Position numbers and translations under genes: made by a program
Notes under the pieces: generated by a model
The model's database searches: none
The model's input: the letters and a program-made list of their open reading frames with translations, nothing else
Told to the model about the DNA's origin: nothing
DNA from: Bufo bufo
Lineage: Eukaryota; Chordata; Amphibia; Anura; Bufonidae
DNA length: 64,000 nt
Reading direction: 5' to 3'
NCBI RefSeq assembly: GCF_905171765.1
Contig: NC_053392.1
Coordinates: forward strand, 344,368,641-344,432,640
Shown here: piece after piece, positions 1 to 9,275 of the stretch
Layout: each line of letters starts with the position of its first letter
How positions within the stretch are numbered: position 1 is the first letter of the stretch

Positions 1-1340
1 TCCACTCTGGTTTGCAGGCTTTCAATTTTGCCTGCAAAGCAGGTCTTAGTCCTTCCATGAAGACAGATGTCAACAGTTTCTGTCCCATTGGTCCTGTCTT
101 GTCCCATCCCATGTCTGTCCACACAGTCCGTAGTCTGGATTCAAATGACACCACGTCCTCTTTGGTCTCCGGTACTATATCCTTCAGGCTCCTTGCACTG
201 TCATCGTCTTTTGTCCTTGCCCATTTCCCCAAAATTCTACAGTATTCTGTCCCTGAGACCTCAGCCTTCTCCCAGTCACCCTATGCTAAATTTTGCTCAT
301 TCTTCACTGTGGCGAAAGCAACCTCGCCACTGGGTTTTGGAGGGGCCTGGCTACTAGCCTCTTGCCCCAGGATTATGGGCCCTCTCATCAGCCAGGCCTC
401 ATTTGTTCACAAATGACTTGGACTAACTTGAACTCCTGGTCTAATTCGTGCCATTTTGGGATGTTAAATGTCTGTGTATTGAAAAGGGTGGGACATTGTA
501 TACGTTGAGTAGGGAGGTCTGTTCCATTGTCTCTCTGTGTGTATTGGCGATGTCCTTTGTCCTGAGAGATAATTGAATTACTTCTCGGTTGTCTCCAGGA
601 CAGAGGATTTTGTGTATTCGCCTGCCTGTGATGATTGCATCAACCCAGTGTGAGGTAATTCTATCACGGGCAGAGGGGAGGATTTTGTGTGGGAGTGTCT
701 GAGTGTATTGTACGTGGTTATTGGCTGTTTTTACAAAACCCTGTGGGTGGTAACCTTGTTGGAAGATGTGTATAAAATGCTTGTGTGTTAAAATAAAGAG
801 AGTTCCTGCTTTTATACCTTCATGAAGTTTTGGCTCATGTTTGGGGAATGGGATAACTACACTCTTGGGGATTGCTATATCACAATACTCCCCTGAGTAT
901 AAGCTCTTGTAAGAGCTTGTTCATGGTTCCTGCTCTCTGCATTTAGGAGAGGTTCACCTACTGGAGCCTGGAGCCTTGTCGTAGGTCCAGGGTGGGTAGG
1001 AGACGGCGAGACCTCCACCAAGCTTCGGCGGTTCGTGGGGTCTGCAGTGCTGACGGTGTCAAGTGGAGTGCTTGGAGTCCTCTGGAAGCACTAGGAGCAC
1101 CTATCAACGGAGGTACCCGGTCGGGGTGCTAGGCGTTCCGTTACATTCACCCTCTCATTAAACAACTGCTCCTTAAGGGGGCTGTAAAAAGACTCTCCCA
1201 TTTTTAAAGCCATTTTGTAGCCCTTAGGGATTGCATGGGATTTTCCCATTTTACTTTCCAATTCCTTAACTGAATGCACTAATTATCTCCAGACGTCTGT
1301 ATTTTTAATTCCCTGCTTGTCCCTTCTTCGTAATGCTTCC
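1..1340 (-). pseudogene. Endogenous retrovirus gag (capsid) relic, interrupted
   Basis: Read on the minus strand, bases 302 down to 1 give one open frame ending in a capsid-like motif (LRPALQAKLKACKPEW), typical of the C-terminal capsid region of gamma/epsilon-type retroviral Gag. The same frame resumes beyond the inserted LTR, from about 1340 to 1151 (KMGKSHAIPKGYKMALKMG). Gag builds the virus core; this copy is dead. It has an in-frame TAG at 281-283, a TAA near 1284 and an 838-bp LTR inserted between 307 and 1146. The frame runs off the left edge of the window, so its 3' part is not visible. The family assignment rests on residue pattern only. Confidence 0.6.
308..1145 (+). mobile_element. 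Solo retroviral LTR with 5-bp target duplication
   Basis: The segment starts TGTGGCGAAA and ends TTCCGTTACA, which are imperfect inverted termini of TG...CA type. It is flanked on both sides by TTCAC (303-307 and 1146-1150), a perfect 5-bp target duplication. Inside are a TATA-like box (TATAAAATG near 770) and a polyadenylation signal (AATAAA near 791), in the order U3-R expected for plus orientation. No primer-binding site or polypurine tract adjoins it, so it is a solo LTR left by recombination. It sits inside an older gag relic. Confidence 0.85.
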
Positions 1341-1390
1341 CCACTAGACTTCCTTCCTCTAGTGTACACTACGTAGGACAGCAGAATACC

Positions 1391-1550
1391 AACCCCTACC
1401 TGCTTTCAGCAGCGCCTTAATGGGTTCCAGGGCTCCTGATTACCCTGTGCTGCATTCACTATGATTCTATACAAAATCCAGAGGACTACTAAGACATATA
1501 TCATGATACCAAGTGCAAACCTAAAGGTGTTCCAAAAAACTATATTATCC
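1391..1550 (-). pseudogene. Possible retroviral envelope C-terminal membrane anchor
   Basis: The minus strand has a short frame of about 50 codons with a strongly hydrophobic run (FALGIMIYVLVVLWILY) followed by a basic residue and a polar tail, ending at TGA. This resembles the membrane anchor and tail of a retroviral envelope protein. It lies upstream of the gag relic on the same strand, the wrong order for one intact provirus, so two elements or a rearrangement are needed. It could also be a chance hydrophobic frame. Confidence 0.3.
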
Positions 1551-1675
1551 ATACCCAGCAATCATAGAAATGACGTGGTTGGGGTTCTTACCTCTCAAAT
1601 ATGGCTCGACCTGCTGGGGTCCAAATCAGGTAACGGTACGAGTACTCAGAAGAGATAAATGGCACAGGTTCAAGG

Positions 1676-2002
1676 TTGTATCAGAATGATCAACACTCAT
1701 AATTAAACAAGTTCCAGCTCACCATACATATTCGGTGCACGGAGTGGACTGGACCCGTCCTTTGCACAATTAAACGTCTGGAGTCTCCAGCATCCAAAAA
1801 AATGAACGTCATCTTTATTTCAATTCCGATTAAAAGTACATGGATAAGACTTCACCAATCACCACCCTCCACCACAGGATTGCTGTGGTGGAGGGTGGTG
1901 AAGTCTTATCCATGTACTTTTAACCGGAATTGAAATAAAGACAACATTCATTTTTTTGGGATGCTGGAGACTCCAGAATTGTTTAATTGTATCAGAATGA
2001 TC
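1676..2002. repeat. Long inverted repeat flanked by 16-bp direct repeats
   Basis: Left arm about 1767-1877 and right arm about 1883-1988 are inverted copies of each other around a 5-base spacer (gattg), with few mismatches. The segment is bracketed by identical 16-mers ttgtatcagaatgatc at 1676-1691 and 1987-2002. Flanking direct repeats suggest insertion, or a duplication made when the hairpin formed. No open frame of note is inside. Confidence 0.75.
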
Positions 2003-2940
2003 TCTCATCTTTATTGGGCGGATACAAAATATTTATACCCATTTTCTAGAACTCAAGCCAACACAGTTATCGTCACTTACGTAAGCATTGCGTGATTAAT
2101 AATAACTTATTTTTTATGTTTGCAAATCAAGCACATTTAATTACAACAACAAAAAACTTATCTTATCCTTGAGTTGTTCATCCTTGAGAAGTATCTAGAA
2201 CCAGTTGTACTCCCAGAACATCAGACACACATAGTTCTGAGAACTAACAAGTAATTAACTTTGTTTGTCTGAAGTACACACGCTTCAGCAATTCTCCATT
2301 CTGACCTAAAATAAACCAACAAAGTAAAATGGAATCCAGGATACAAAATGAAGGTGCAATCCCTCACAGTCCTTAAGGGGTTAAGACCAGTTTAGGGGTT
2401 TATTAAGGTCTTAATAAATGTGCCCTGATGTGTTTGAGGCATTAAGTGGCCGTTAAAGTGAAAGGGTCTGCATCCATGATGCGGAGTGCCGATGCCCGTG
2501 TATTGTGGACCCACCGTATGCGGGCCGCTATACGGCCACTAGCACACAATGTTCGTGTGCAAGAGGCCTAAGTAAGGGTTAAAATGGCTTAAGCATGTTG
2601 GAGGCAAAGTATTCAGAGTCCACTATGTGTTACTCCTACCTGTTTTGGTTTTGTACTGAAGCTAATGTTTTTTTATTTTGTTTTGGTGTTTTTTGTTATT
2701 TTTTCAATTTCCATGTGATTAATGGAATAAATGTTTATCTTTTCTAAAGCTTACAATTGATTTTCCTGCATTTATTTTACTTGCCTTTTGTATTAATTAC
2801 TTTCGTAGCACATACATTATACATTGTTTTCTAAATCCTTCAAAAATAAGAGTGAAGAAGTGTGTAGTAAACTAATGTCTTTATTTCACTGCTGTGTGAT
2901 GTCATATGAATTAAGCACTGGCTATACACCCTATAGGCAT
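2003..2940. other. No recognised gene; AT-rich unclassified DNA
   Basis: No convincing coding frame, RNA gene or repeat boundary was recognised. The stretch has poly-T runs near 2660-2710 and an AATAAA near 2728, without an associated frame. Confidence 0.5.
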
Positions 2941-2947
2941 ATTTCCA

Positions 2948-2991
2948 GCAAAGCAGCCAAATTGAATTTTTGATAACTTCGCTCCTCACTA
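2948..2991. mobile_element. Fragment of a hAT-type MITE terminus
   Basis: The text from aagcagccaaattgaattt through ttcgctcctcacta matches, with a few changes, the 3' end of the complete hAT MITE at 16457-17143. The other end was not found nearby, so this is a relic terminus. Confidence 0.5.
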
Positions 2992-3154
2992 ATTATAACT
3001 GTTTATTAGTTTTCTTTGCTGAAAATTAAGGGTAACCAGGCTAGTCTTTTTATTTCTGCATACTTTTGTCTTATATAATACATTTACAAATTAATATACA
3101 TGGTTTTGTGGCCTTTGGGAAAATTCATTCCCCCTGAGCAGTGCCCCTGCCGCT

Positions 3155-5010
3155 AGCTGCAGGGCCGGTTTTAAACAAAATGTGGCCCTGGGCAAAATAA
3201 AAAGTGGGGCCCCAAATCTTGTAATAATGTGCGAACAATACAGTCTGACGTCTGACACCCGGCACCCCGCCAATCAGCTGTTAGAGGAGACGGCTCATGT
3301 TGTTCACTGCTGCTGTCCCATAGACATACAGCGGCAGAGCAGGAACAGAGAAGGGCAGCATATGCCTTCTCCTCAAACAGCTGATCGATGGGGGTGCCTA
3401 GAGTCGGGACCCCCCCCGATCTGATATTGATGACCTATACTGAGGATTAGGTCATCAATATGAAAAAACACAGAGAACCTCTTGAAGCTACCCCTAATAC
3501 TCTGACTGCTGTGCTCCCCCCCATGTCCACAAACACTATACTATACACCCAGACTGCCCTCATTAGTAATAGTGCCCATAATAGTGATAATTTTCCCAAG
3601 GATAGCCTGCATTAGTTGCAATGCCCTCCATATTGCATCAAATAATAATAATGCCCCATACAGGGCCGGCGCCACCCATAAGCAGTAGGCCACCCTGTAG
3701 AGCGCCACTCCTGCTGGGGGCGCCGGCGCTCTGGAATCTGGTCGCCAGTGGCGTTGCAAGGTGGGTGTGGGCCGCATCGGGTGACACCAGTCTGATTGGG
3801 TGTCACCCGCCGGACCCAAGTTCCCAACACCACTAGCACCCGCCCCCTTGTACTTGTGTCGCTGATCTGATCCTGTACTTGCCGGCTGCGCTAGCATGAG
3901 TTCAGTCAGTTCCGTGTGCAATCCCGCGAGACCCGTGACCTCTCGAGGTGGGTCTCGCAGGATCACGTGCCGCAGGTACGGGATTGTGCGCCGAAGACAC
4001 TGAACTTAACTGAACTCATGCTTGCGCAGCCAGCAAATACAGACTGTACACGATCAGCGACACTAGTACGGGGGGGGGGGGGCAAACTACATAATGGAGG
4101 ACAGTCTGAGGGCAAAATTAACTTGTATGGGGGCAAAATTACTTAGTTGGGGGGCAAATTACTTAGTGGGGCAAATTACATAATGGAGGGCAGTGCGGGG
4201 GCAAACAACATAATGTGGGGCAGTGTGGGGTCAAATTAATGTGAGGCAGTGTGGGTGGAAAATAACTTAATTTGAGGCAGTGTGTGTGGGGCAAATTACA
4301 TAATGTGAGGCAGTGGGGGGGCATATTACTTAATGTCAGGCAGTGTAGGGGGCAGTATTACTAATGAGGGCATTCTAAAAGGGAATTACTATTGTTGGGA
4401 CTATGAGGAGCACTATTACTATGGGGGCACTATTATTACTTCAGGATAGTTTTTGTGGTATTGGGGCCGGGGCACAGCGAACAGCAGGATAACACTGTGG
4501 GGACTCCAGGTTGGGGGATGATGATAGAAAAGTAAGGACACTAAAATGTCTGTGTGTCACACTCTGCAGAGACGAGACGGCTGAGAGAAGTGTCCGGACT
4601 GAATGGAGAAGAAGATGACAGAGAAAATCTACATTGGAGGAGACATCACCTGGAGGCCCTGGATGTGAGAGGTACAGTACGTGCTGCTTGCTGTATATGT
4701 GCAATGCTGCTATTTTATGTTTTGCATATGAGAAAATGTTTACAATTAAAATGTTTTAATTAAATGTTCTATTTTACTATTTTTATTATTTGGTCGAATG
4801 GCTAATTGGGGTGGAGGGGGGATTGTAACGGGACTGTTGTAGAATATCTAAAATTAGCTGGTCAAGTAAAATGTTGCATGCAACAATCATTAAATGGGTG
4901 GCCGACAAAAAAGGGGTGGGTCAAAGGGCGTGGTCAATGGGCGGAGTCAAGGGGGCATCAAAATTTGCTTTTGCCTAGGGTGGCAAAAATCCTTGCACCA
5001 GCCCTGTGCT
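3155..5010. repeat. Unclassified interspersed repeat block with short-period tandem DNA
   Basis: Opens with a 'gggccggttttaaac...gtggccctgggcaaaat' type sequence and ends with '...tttgcctagggtggcaaaaatccttgcaccagccctg'. The right end recurs in inverted orientation at 18845-18960, so it is a dispersed family. Between lie a G13 run (about 4069-4082) and a degenerate array of about 35-bp units around 'ggggcaaattacttaatg' (4080-4350). No protein similarity was seen. Confidence 0.6.
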
Positions 5011-5089
5011 CCTACAGTACCCCTAATAGCAAAAATATAATCATAATGCTCCTAGTAGCTCTAATGCACCCCACTAGTTCCAATATATA

Positions 5090-5180
5090 ATGCTCCCCCC
5101 ATAGTGCCAGTATATACTGTATATATATAATTTTCCTCCATAATGCCAGTATATAATGTTCCTCCATTCCTCCGCACTAG
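5090..5180. repeat. Short AT-rich tandem units
   Basis: Degenerate units of roughly 25-45 bases built on 'ccatagtgccagtatata' are repeated here. There is no coding evidence. Confidence 0.5.
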
Positions 5181-5504
5181 CGCCAAGTATATACAATGAT
5201 CGTCTTCCCCCCTTGCCTGGTGCCCCCAGCAGTGTGGACATTTAGTATAAAAAATAAAATTAAAAAACACCTCACTCCCGCCTCCCCCGCAGTTGTCTGC
5301 GATGCAGGCCACAGTATTATCTGTGGCTTGTGTCGCTGCGGTCCCAATGATATCACTTCTCCTGCTCTGGGTCTCACGTGATCATGTGAGACCCAGCACA
5401 GGAGGTTGCAGTTATGTCCTTGCGGCTTCTTTCGCTGTTCTAATGCCTCACAGGCTTGTGAAGTTAGACGGCCATGAGTGCGCCCCCCCCCATGAGTCCA
5501 GGCC

Positions 5505-5945
5505 CTAATTCAGAGCACATTACCGCAGGAGGTATAACAAGAGAGGACTATAACTCCCAGCATGTCTAAGCCATTGTTATTTAATATTAGAGCACATTAC
5601 AGGGGGAAGTATAAGAGGATGGGACTACAACTCCCAGCATGTTCAAGCCGTTATTATGCAATATCAGAGTACATTATAAGAGGGGGTATAAGGGGAGAGG
5701 ACTATAACTCCCAGCATATCCAGGGTGTTGTAATGTACCCTGATATTACATAATGTTGGCCTAGACATGCTGAGAGTTGTAGTTCTCTCCTCTTATACCT
5801 CCTCTTGTAATGTACTCTGATATTACATAACAAGCTGGACATGCTGGGGTTTCTAGTCCTCTCCTCATACCTCCTCTTGTTATGTACTCTGATATTACAT
5901 AACATGAGGTATAAGAGCAGAGGGCTACAACTCCCAGCATTTCCC
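5505..5945. repeat. Direct and inverted units carrying ACTACAACTCCCAGCATG
   Basis: Units of about 65-75 bp, each with a 'gag(c/t)acatta...gaggtataa' segment and an actacaactcccagcatg-like 18-mer, occur three times forward (5548, 5628, 5701), twice inverted (about 5767, 5842) and once more forward (about 5923). Forward and inverted groups meet near 5735-5760, giving a palindromic block. The 18-mer resembles the ZNF143/THAP11 site carried by several vertebrate DNA transposons; the match is from memory. Confidence 0.65.
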
Positions 5946-6775
5946 TGGCACTTACATTGAATCCTTCACTTCTTCCCATGCATCCCTGGTCTTCTTCTCC
6001 ACCTCCTGTTCTGGTCACATGATGGTGAGGTCATTGTAGGTCCGTCATCTCCTCTTCTCTGCTGAGCTCCGCCTCCTGCATATGACATAATCGCAGGTCC
6101 TACAGCTCCAGAGCTGTCAGCACTAGGGTAATGATTTCTCTTATATGTGAGGGAGGGGACCTTACATTGCATTGCAAAGTGCAGCTTTTCAGCTGTCCGC
6201 CTGTTTGCTTCCACGGACGTTCAGCTGAACATCTGCACTGAAGCAGGGGGGCCCCGGCACTTGTCCAGTTTACCCCCCTCCCTTAACGCCAGCCATAGCT
6301 AGCTGATCACAGAGGTCTTGCTTCGGCGATCAGTTATTACCACAGGGTAATTGCTTGGAAATCTTTCATTATGAAATTAAGTATTGCATAGCACTATTTA
6401 AACCAATACCCTAGAAAGTCCAGTTCGTTCTCAGCTGTTAAAATTTTTGGTGCACATATCTAAGGCTTGGTGTCCCATCATTAATATCATTAAAGGGGCA
6501 GTGTCATTAAACATATATTTTTCAAACCAGCACCTGGATCTAGATACTTTTGTAATTGATTGTAATTAAAAATTTAGCATAGCCATTGAGTTAGTCAATA
6601 ATATGTATCTGTATAGTGCCACCTGCTGCTTGTTCTTTTCCTTATTTTTTGTCCATCTGACTGAGCGGGTTGAAAGTGCTCAGTTTAAATCTTGAAAATT
6701 TAACCAGACATAGCCATATGGCCGCCCCAGCCATATCTTCTGTTAGAAGCTGTGGCAGTTACAGGGAGAGAACTC

Positions 6776-6957
6776 CAGCGGAAAGGACACCCATCCCTGA
6801 GCTGGCTGCAGAAAGGACACCCATCCCTGAGCTGGCTGCAGAAAGGACACCCACCCCTGAGCTGGATGCAGAAAGGACACCCACCCCTGAGCTGCCCGCA
6901 GAATGGACACCCACCCCTGAGCTGGCTGCAGAAAGGACACACACCCCTGACCTGCCA
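6776..6957. repeat. 30-bp minisatellite, six units
   Basis: Six units of 'gaaaggacacccatccctga' plus ten further bases follow one another with only point changes. Because 30 is a multiple of three, all frames stay open, giving overlapping short frames on both strands; a 97-codon plus frame spans the array. No protein family is recognised and the low-complexity peptide (PTPELAAERT) is most likely incidental. Confidence 0.85.
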
Positions 6958-6969
6958 GGCTGAAGTTAA

Positions 6970-8090
6970 TCTAGCAGAGCAATTGGAGGAGTGAATGTGG
7001 AGATCTCTGGTTCCATGCGAGGTACAGGGCTGGCTCTAGTTTTGTTAGAGAGAGATTGTCAGGTACTCTATGATGTCTATTTTTAACATTAATCATGGCA
7101 TAACCCCTTTTAGTCTACCATTCACAAAATCTGCAAAATCTTCAAGGTCAATCCAACAGTGTCAGATAAATCAACCAGATCATTTTTCACTTGTTTGGAA
7201 AAGGTTTAGTAGACATATGTATTCTTATAGGCGGGAAGGCATTGTCCCTACTTTTGAATTGTTGAAAATCGATTGATTCAATGTTTGCCATAGGGAACAT
7301 AAGAAATTAGATTTACAAATGCTGAGGAGCAACATGGCTTAACGACATAGCTAATGGGTTGGTCATTATTGATGCCCTGTTTGGACATGTCATGCACTAT
7401 GTACATTTTTCTTTCTATTGCCATAGTATTTTTTCATAAATCTGAAAATGTGGGTACACAGGGTAATGTTCCGAATAGCTTTATATGAAAATGACTTACA
7501 AAGTAAAAATTTTTCCAAATATCTTTCTCTGTGACATTGAAACAGTTTCTTCAATTAACATAATCTAATACTGGAATTAATTAAGACATTAAAGTCTCAT
7601 TAGAATAGGATAGCTGCTTATAAAATTGTCTCACAAAATCATTATGTTCAGCGCTGCTAAAATGCCTGTAAATAAAAATGTCACTGTTGTGACTGTGCTG
7701 CAAAGACAGGTCACTGTGACAGTGGTGACTAGATAATCAGATTCTTATAGCTTCCTTCCAGAGATACCAATAAAAACCAGGGCACAGCATTTCTATGAGG
7801 AAGATACTGATGAGAATGCTGCAACCATAAGTTTTATGGAGATGCTAGAAGATAGATTCACATTCACTGAAGATGCATGAGAATGTAAAATTGCATTCTT
7901 GTCTTGAGAAGGTTATTTCTGTACTGGACAACGGGTAGATTTTACTATATAAGTCAACTGTAAGCTATAAGACTGTATTGCAACATTGTTTCTATGGTAG
8001 TCAGAATTCATATCTTATAAAAATGTGTATGGCTGTAAAGAATAGTGGTTGTGTATATTCTATTATTTCTATTCTGTACTAGAATGGCAT
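6970..8090. other. No recognised gene; unique-looking AT-rich DNA
   Basis: Both strands were read. Only short frames of up to about 70 codons occur, without recognisable motifs. No repeat boundary or RNA gene could be supported. Confidence 0.5.
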
Positions 8091-8094
8091 GTTT

Positions 8095-8166
8095 ACTCAT
8101 CTACATTGAGAGTTATGAGGTATCTAGTATATAAAGCCGAGTGTATGTGTGTGTGTGCGTCTGTAT
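8095..8166 (+). repeat. Interspersed repeat with GT-rich tract, target of a hAT insertion
   Basis: The text 'tatataaagccgagtgtatg' followed by a (TG)n tract continues, after the 5.6-kb hAT insertion, at 13775-13900 with 'tatgtatgtccgctaaagg' and 'gaaatttggcacacgggtac'. The two halves look like one dispersed repeat split by the insertion. Confidence 0.6.
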
Positions 8167-8622
8167 TAGTGTTGATCGAGCATGCTCGGCCAAACACCAG
8201 TTCAGCTCGAGCATCTCGATGCTTAGCACATGGCGGTACTTGGCCGAGTAACGCATGTTCTCGTGCGCAATGTTCGAGTCTCGTCCCCACACTTTTTTGG
8301 GCTGCTACGCAGCCAACAAACGTGCAGGTAAGTACTGCCCTTGCTGTAATATTGTAGAGATGTTGGTTACTGGCATTACAGTAATTGACTGGCTGTAACG
8401 CGTCATCGGGTGTTACATAGCATGCGATAATGCGTGTTCGGCTCAGTCTTAGTCAGGGGGAGCTGAGCATAGGAGGGGACAGACAGTGTAGGGAGTGTTA
8501 TTGGAAGATTTTTATTAGAAAAACTTTTAGGAGAGCCAAAAGTCCTTTTAAGGACTATTGTGTGTTACAGCAGCAATATATATTTTTAGCGCACCCTGCG
8601 CTAAATAGCGTTTAATAGGCCA

Positions 8623-9085
8623 CTGCAGACAGTTAAATTATCCGCGCCACATCTCCTGTGTAAAGTGTGCACATCCCAAAAATATTAGTGACATCCAGTG
8701 TACTTTTTCCGTAGACGGTGTCCGCTGAGGACAGTTAAATTATCCGTGCCACATCTCCTGTGTAAGGTGTGCGCATCCCTAAAATATCAGTGACATCCAG
8801 TGCAGTTTTTCCCTGGGCGGTGTCCGCTGCAGACAGTTAAATTACCAGCGCCACATCTCCTGTGTAAAGTGTACGCATCCAAAAAATATCTGTGACATCC
8901 AGTGTACTTTTTCCGTAGACGGTGTCCGCTGCGGACAGAGACATTAGCTGCGCCACATCTCCAGTGTAAAGTGTGTGCATCCCAAAAATATCTGTGACAT
9001 CCAGTGTTCCTTTTCAATAGAAGGTGTCCGCTTCTGAAAGTGACATTAGCTGCGCCACATCTCCAGTGTAAAGTGTGCGCATCCA
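8623..9085. repeat. 102-bp tandem array, about 4.5 units
   Basis: Unit starts at 8623, 8725, 8827, 8929 and 9031 are exactly 102 bases apart. Each unit holds a '(c/t)gccacatctcc(t/a)gtgtaa' core and a 'gtgacatccagtgt' core. The array lies between the hAT leader and the surviving transposase fragment, the same place where arrays of unrelated sequence occur in the other hAT copies of this window. Confidence 0.9.
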
Positions 9086-9275
9086 AAATTTTTGGAAGAT
9101 GGTGAAGGAGTACATAGCAGACCGCGTCAGCGTCCTCAATGATCCCTCAGTGCCTTACAACTACTGGGTGTCCAAGCTGGACACGTGGAACGAACTGGTG
9201 CTCTACGCCTTGAAGGTGCTGGCCTGCCCTGTCGCCAGCATTTTGTCTGAGCGGGTATTTAGTGCTGCTGGTGGC
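9086..9275 (+). pseudogene. hAT transposase C-terminal dimerisation domain fragment
   Basis: The plus frame reads MVKEYIADRVSVLNDPSVPY, then YNYWVSKLDTWNELVLYALK, LACPVASILSERVF and SAAGG. This is the hAT family C-terminal dimerisation block, whose SER motif includes the third acidic catalytic residue in active enzymes. It closely parallels the C-terminus of the fuller copy ending at 34740. Only about 60 codons remain. The fragment directly follows the 102-bp array, showing that the rest of the coding region was deleted. The frame is cut at about 9276 by the ZMYM1-like hAT insertion, and 'atgaaccaggca' at about 11739 (MNQA in the family) marks where host sequence resumes. Confidence 0.85.
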
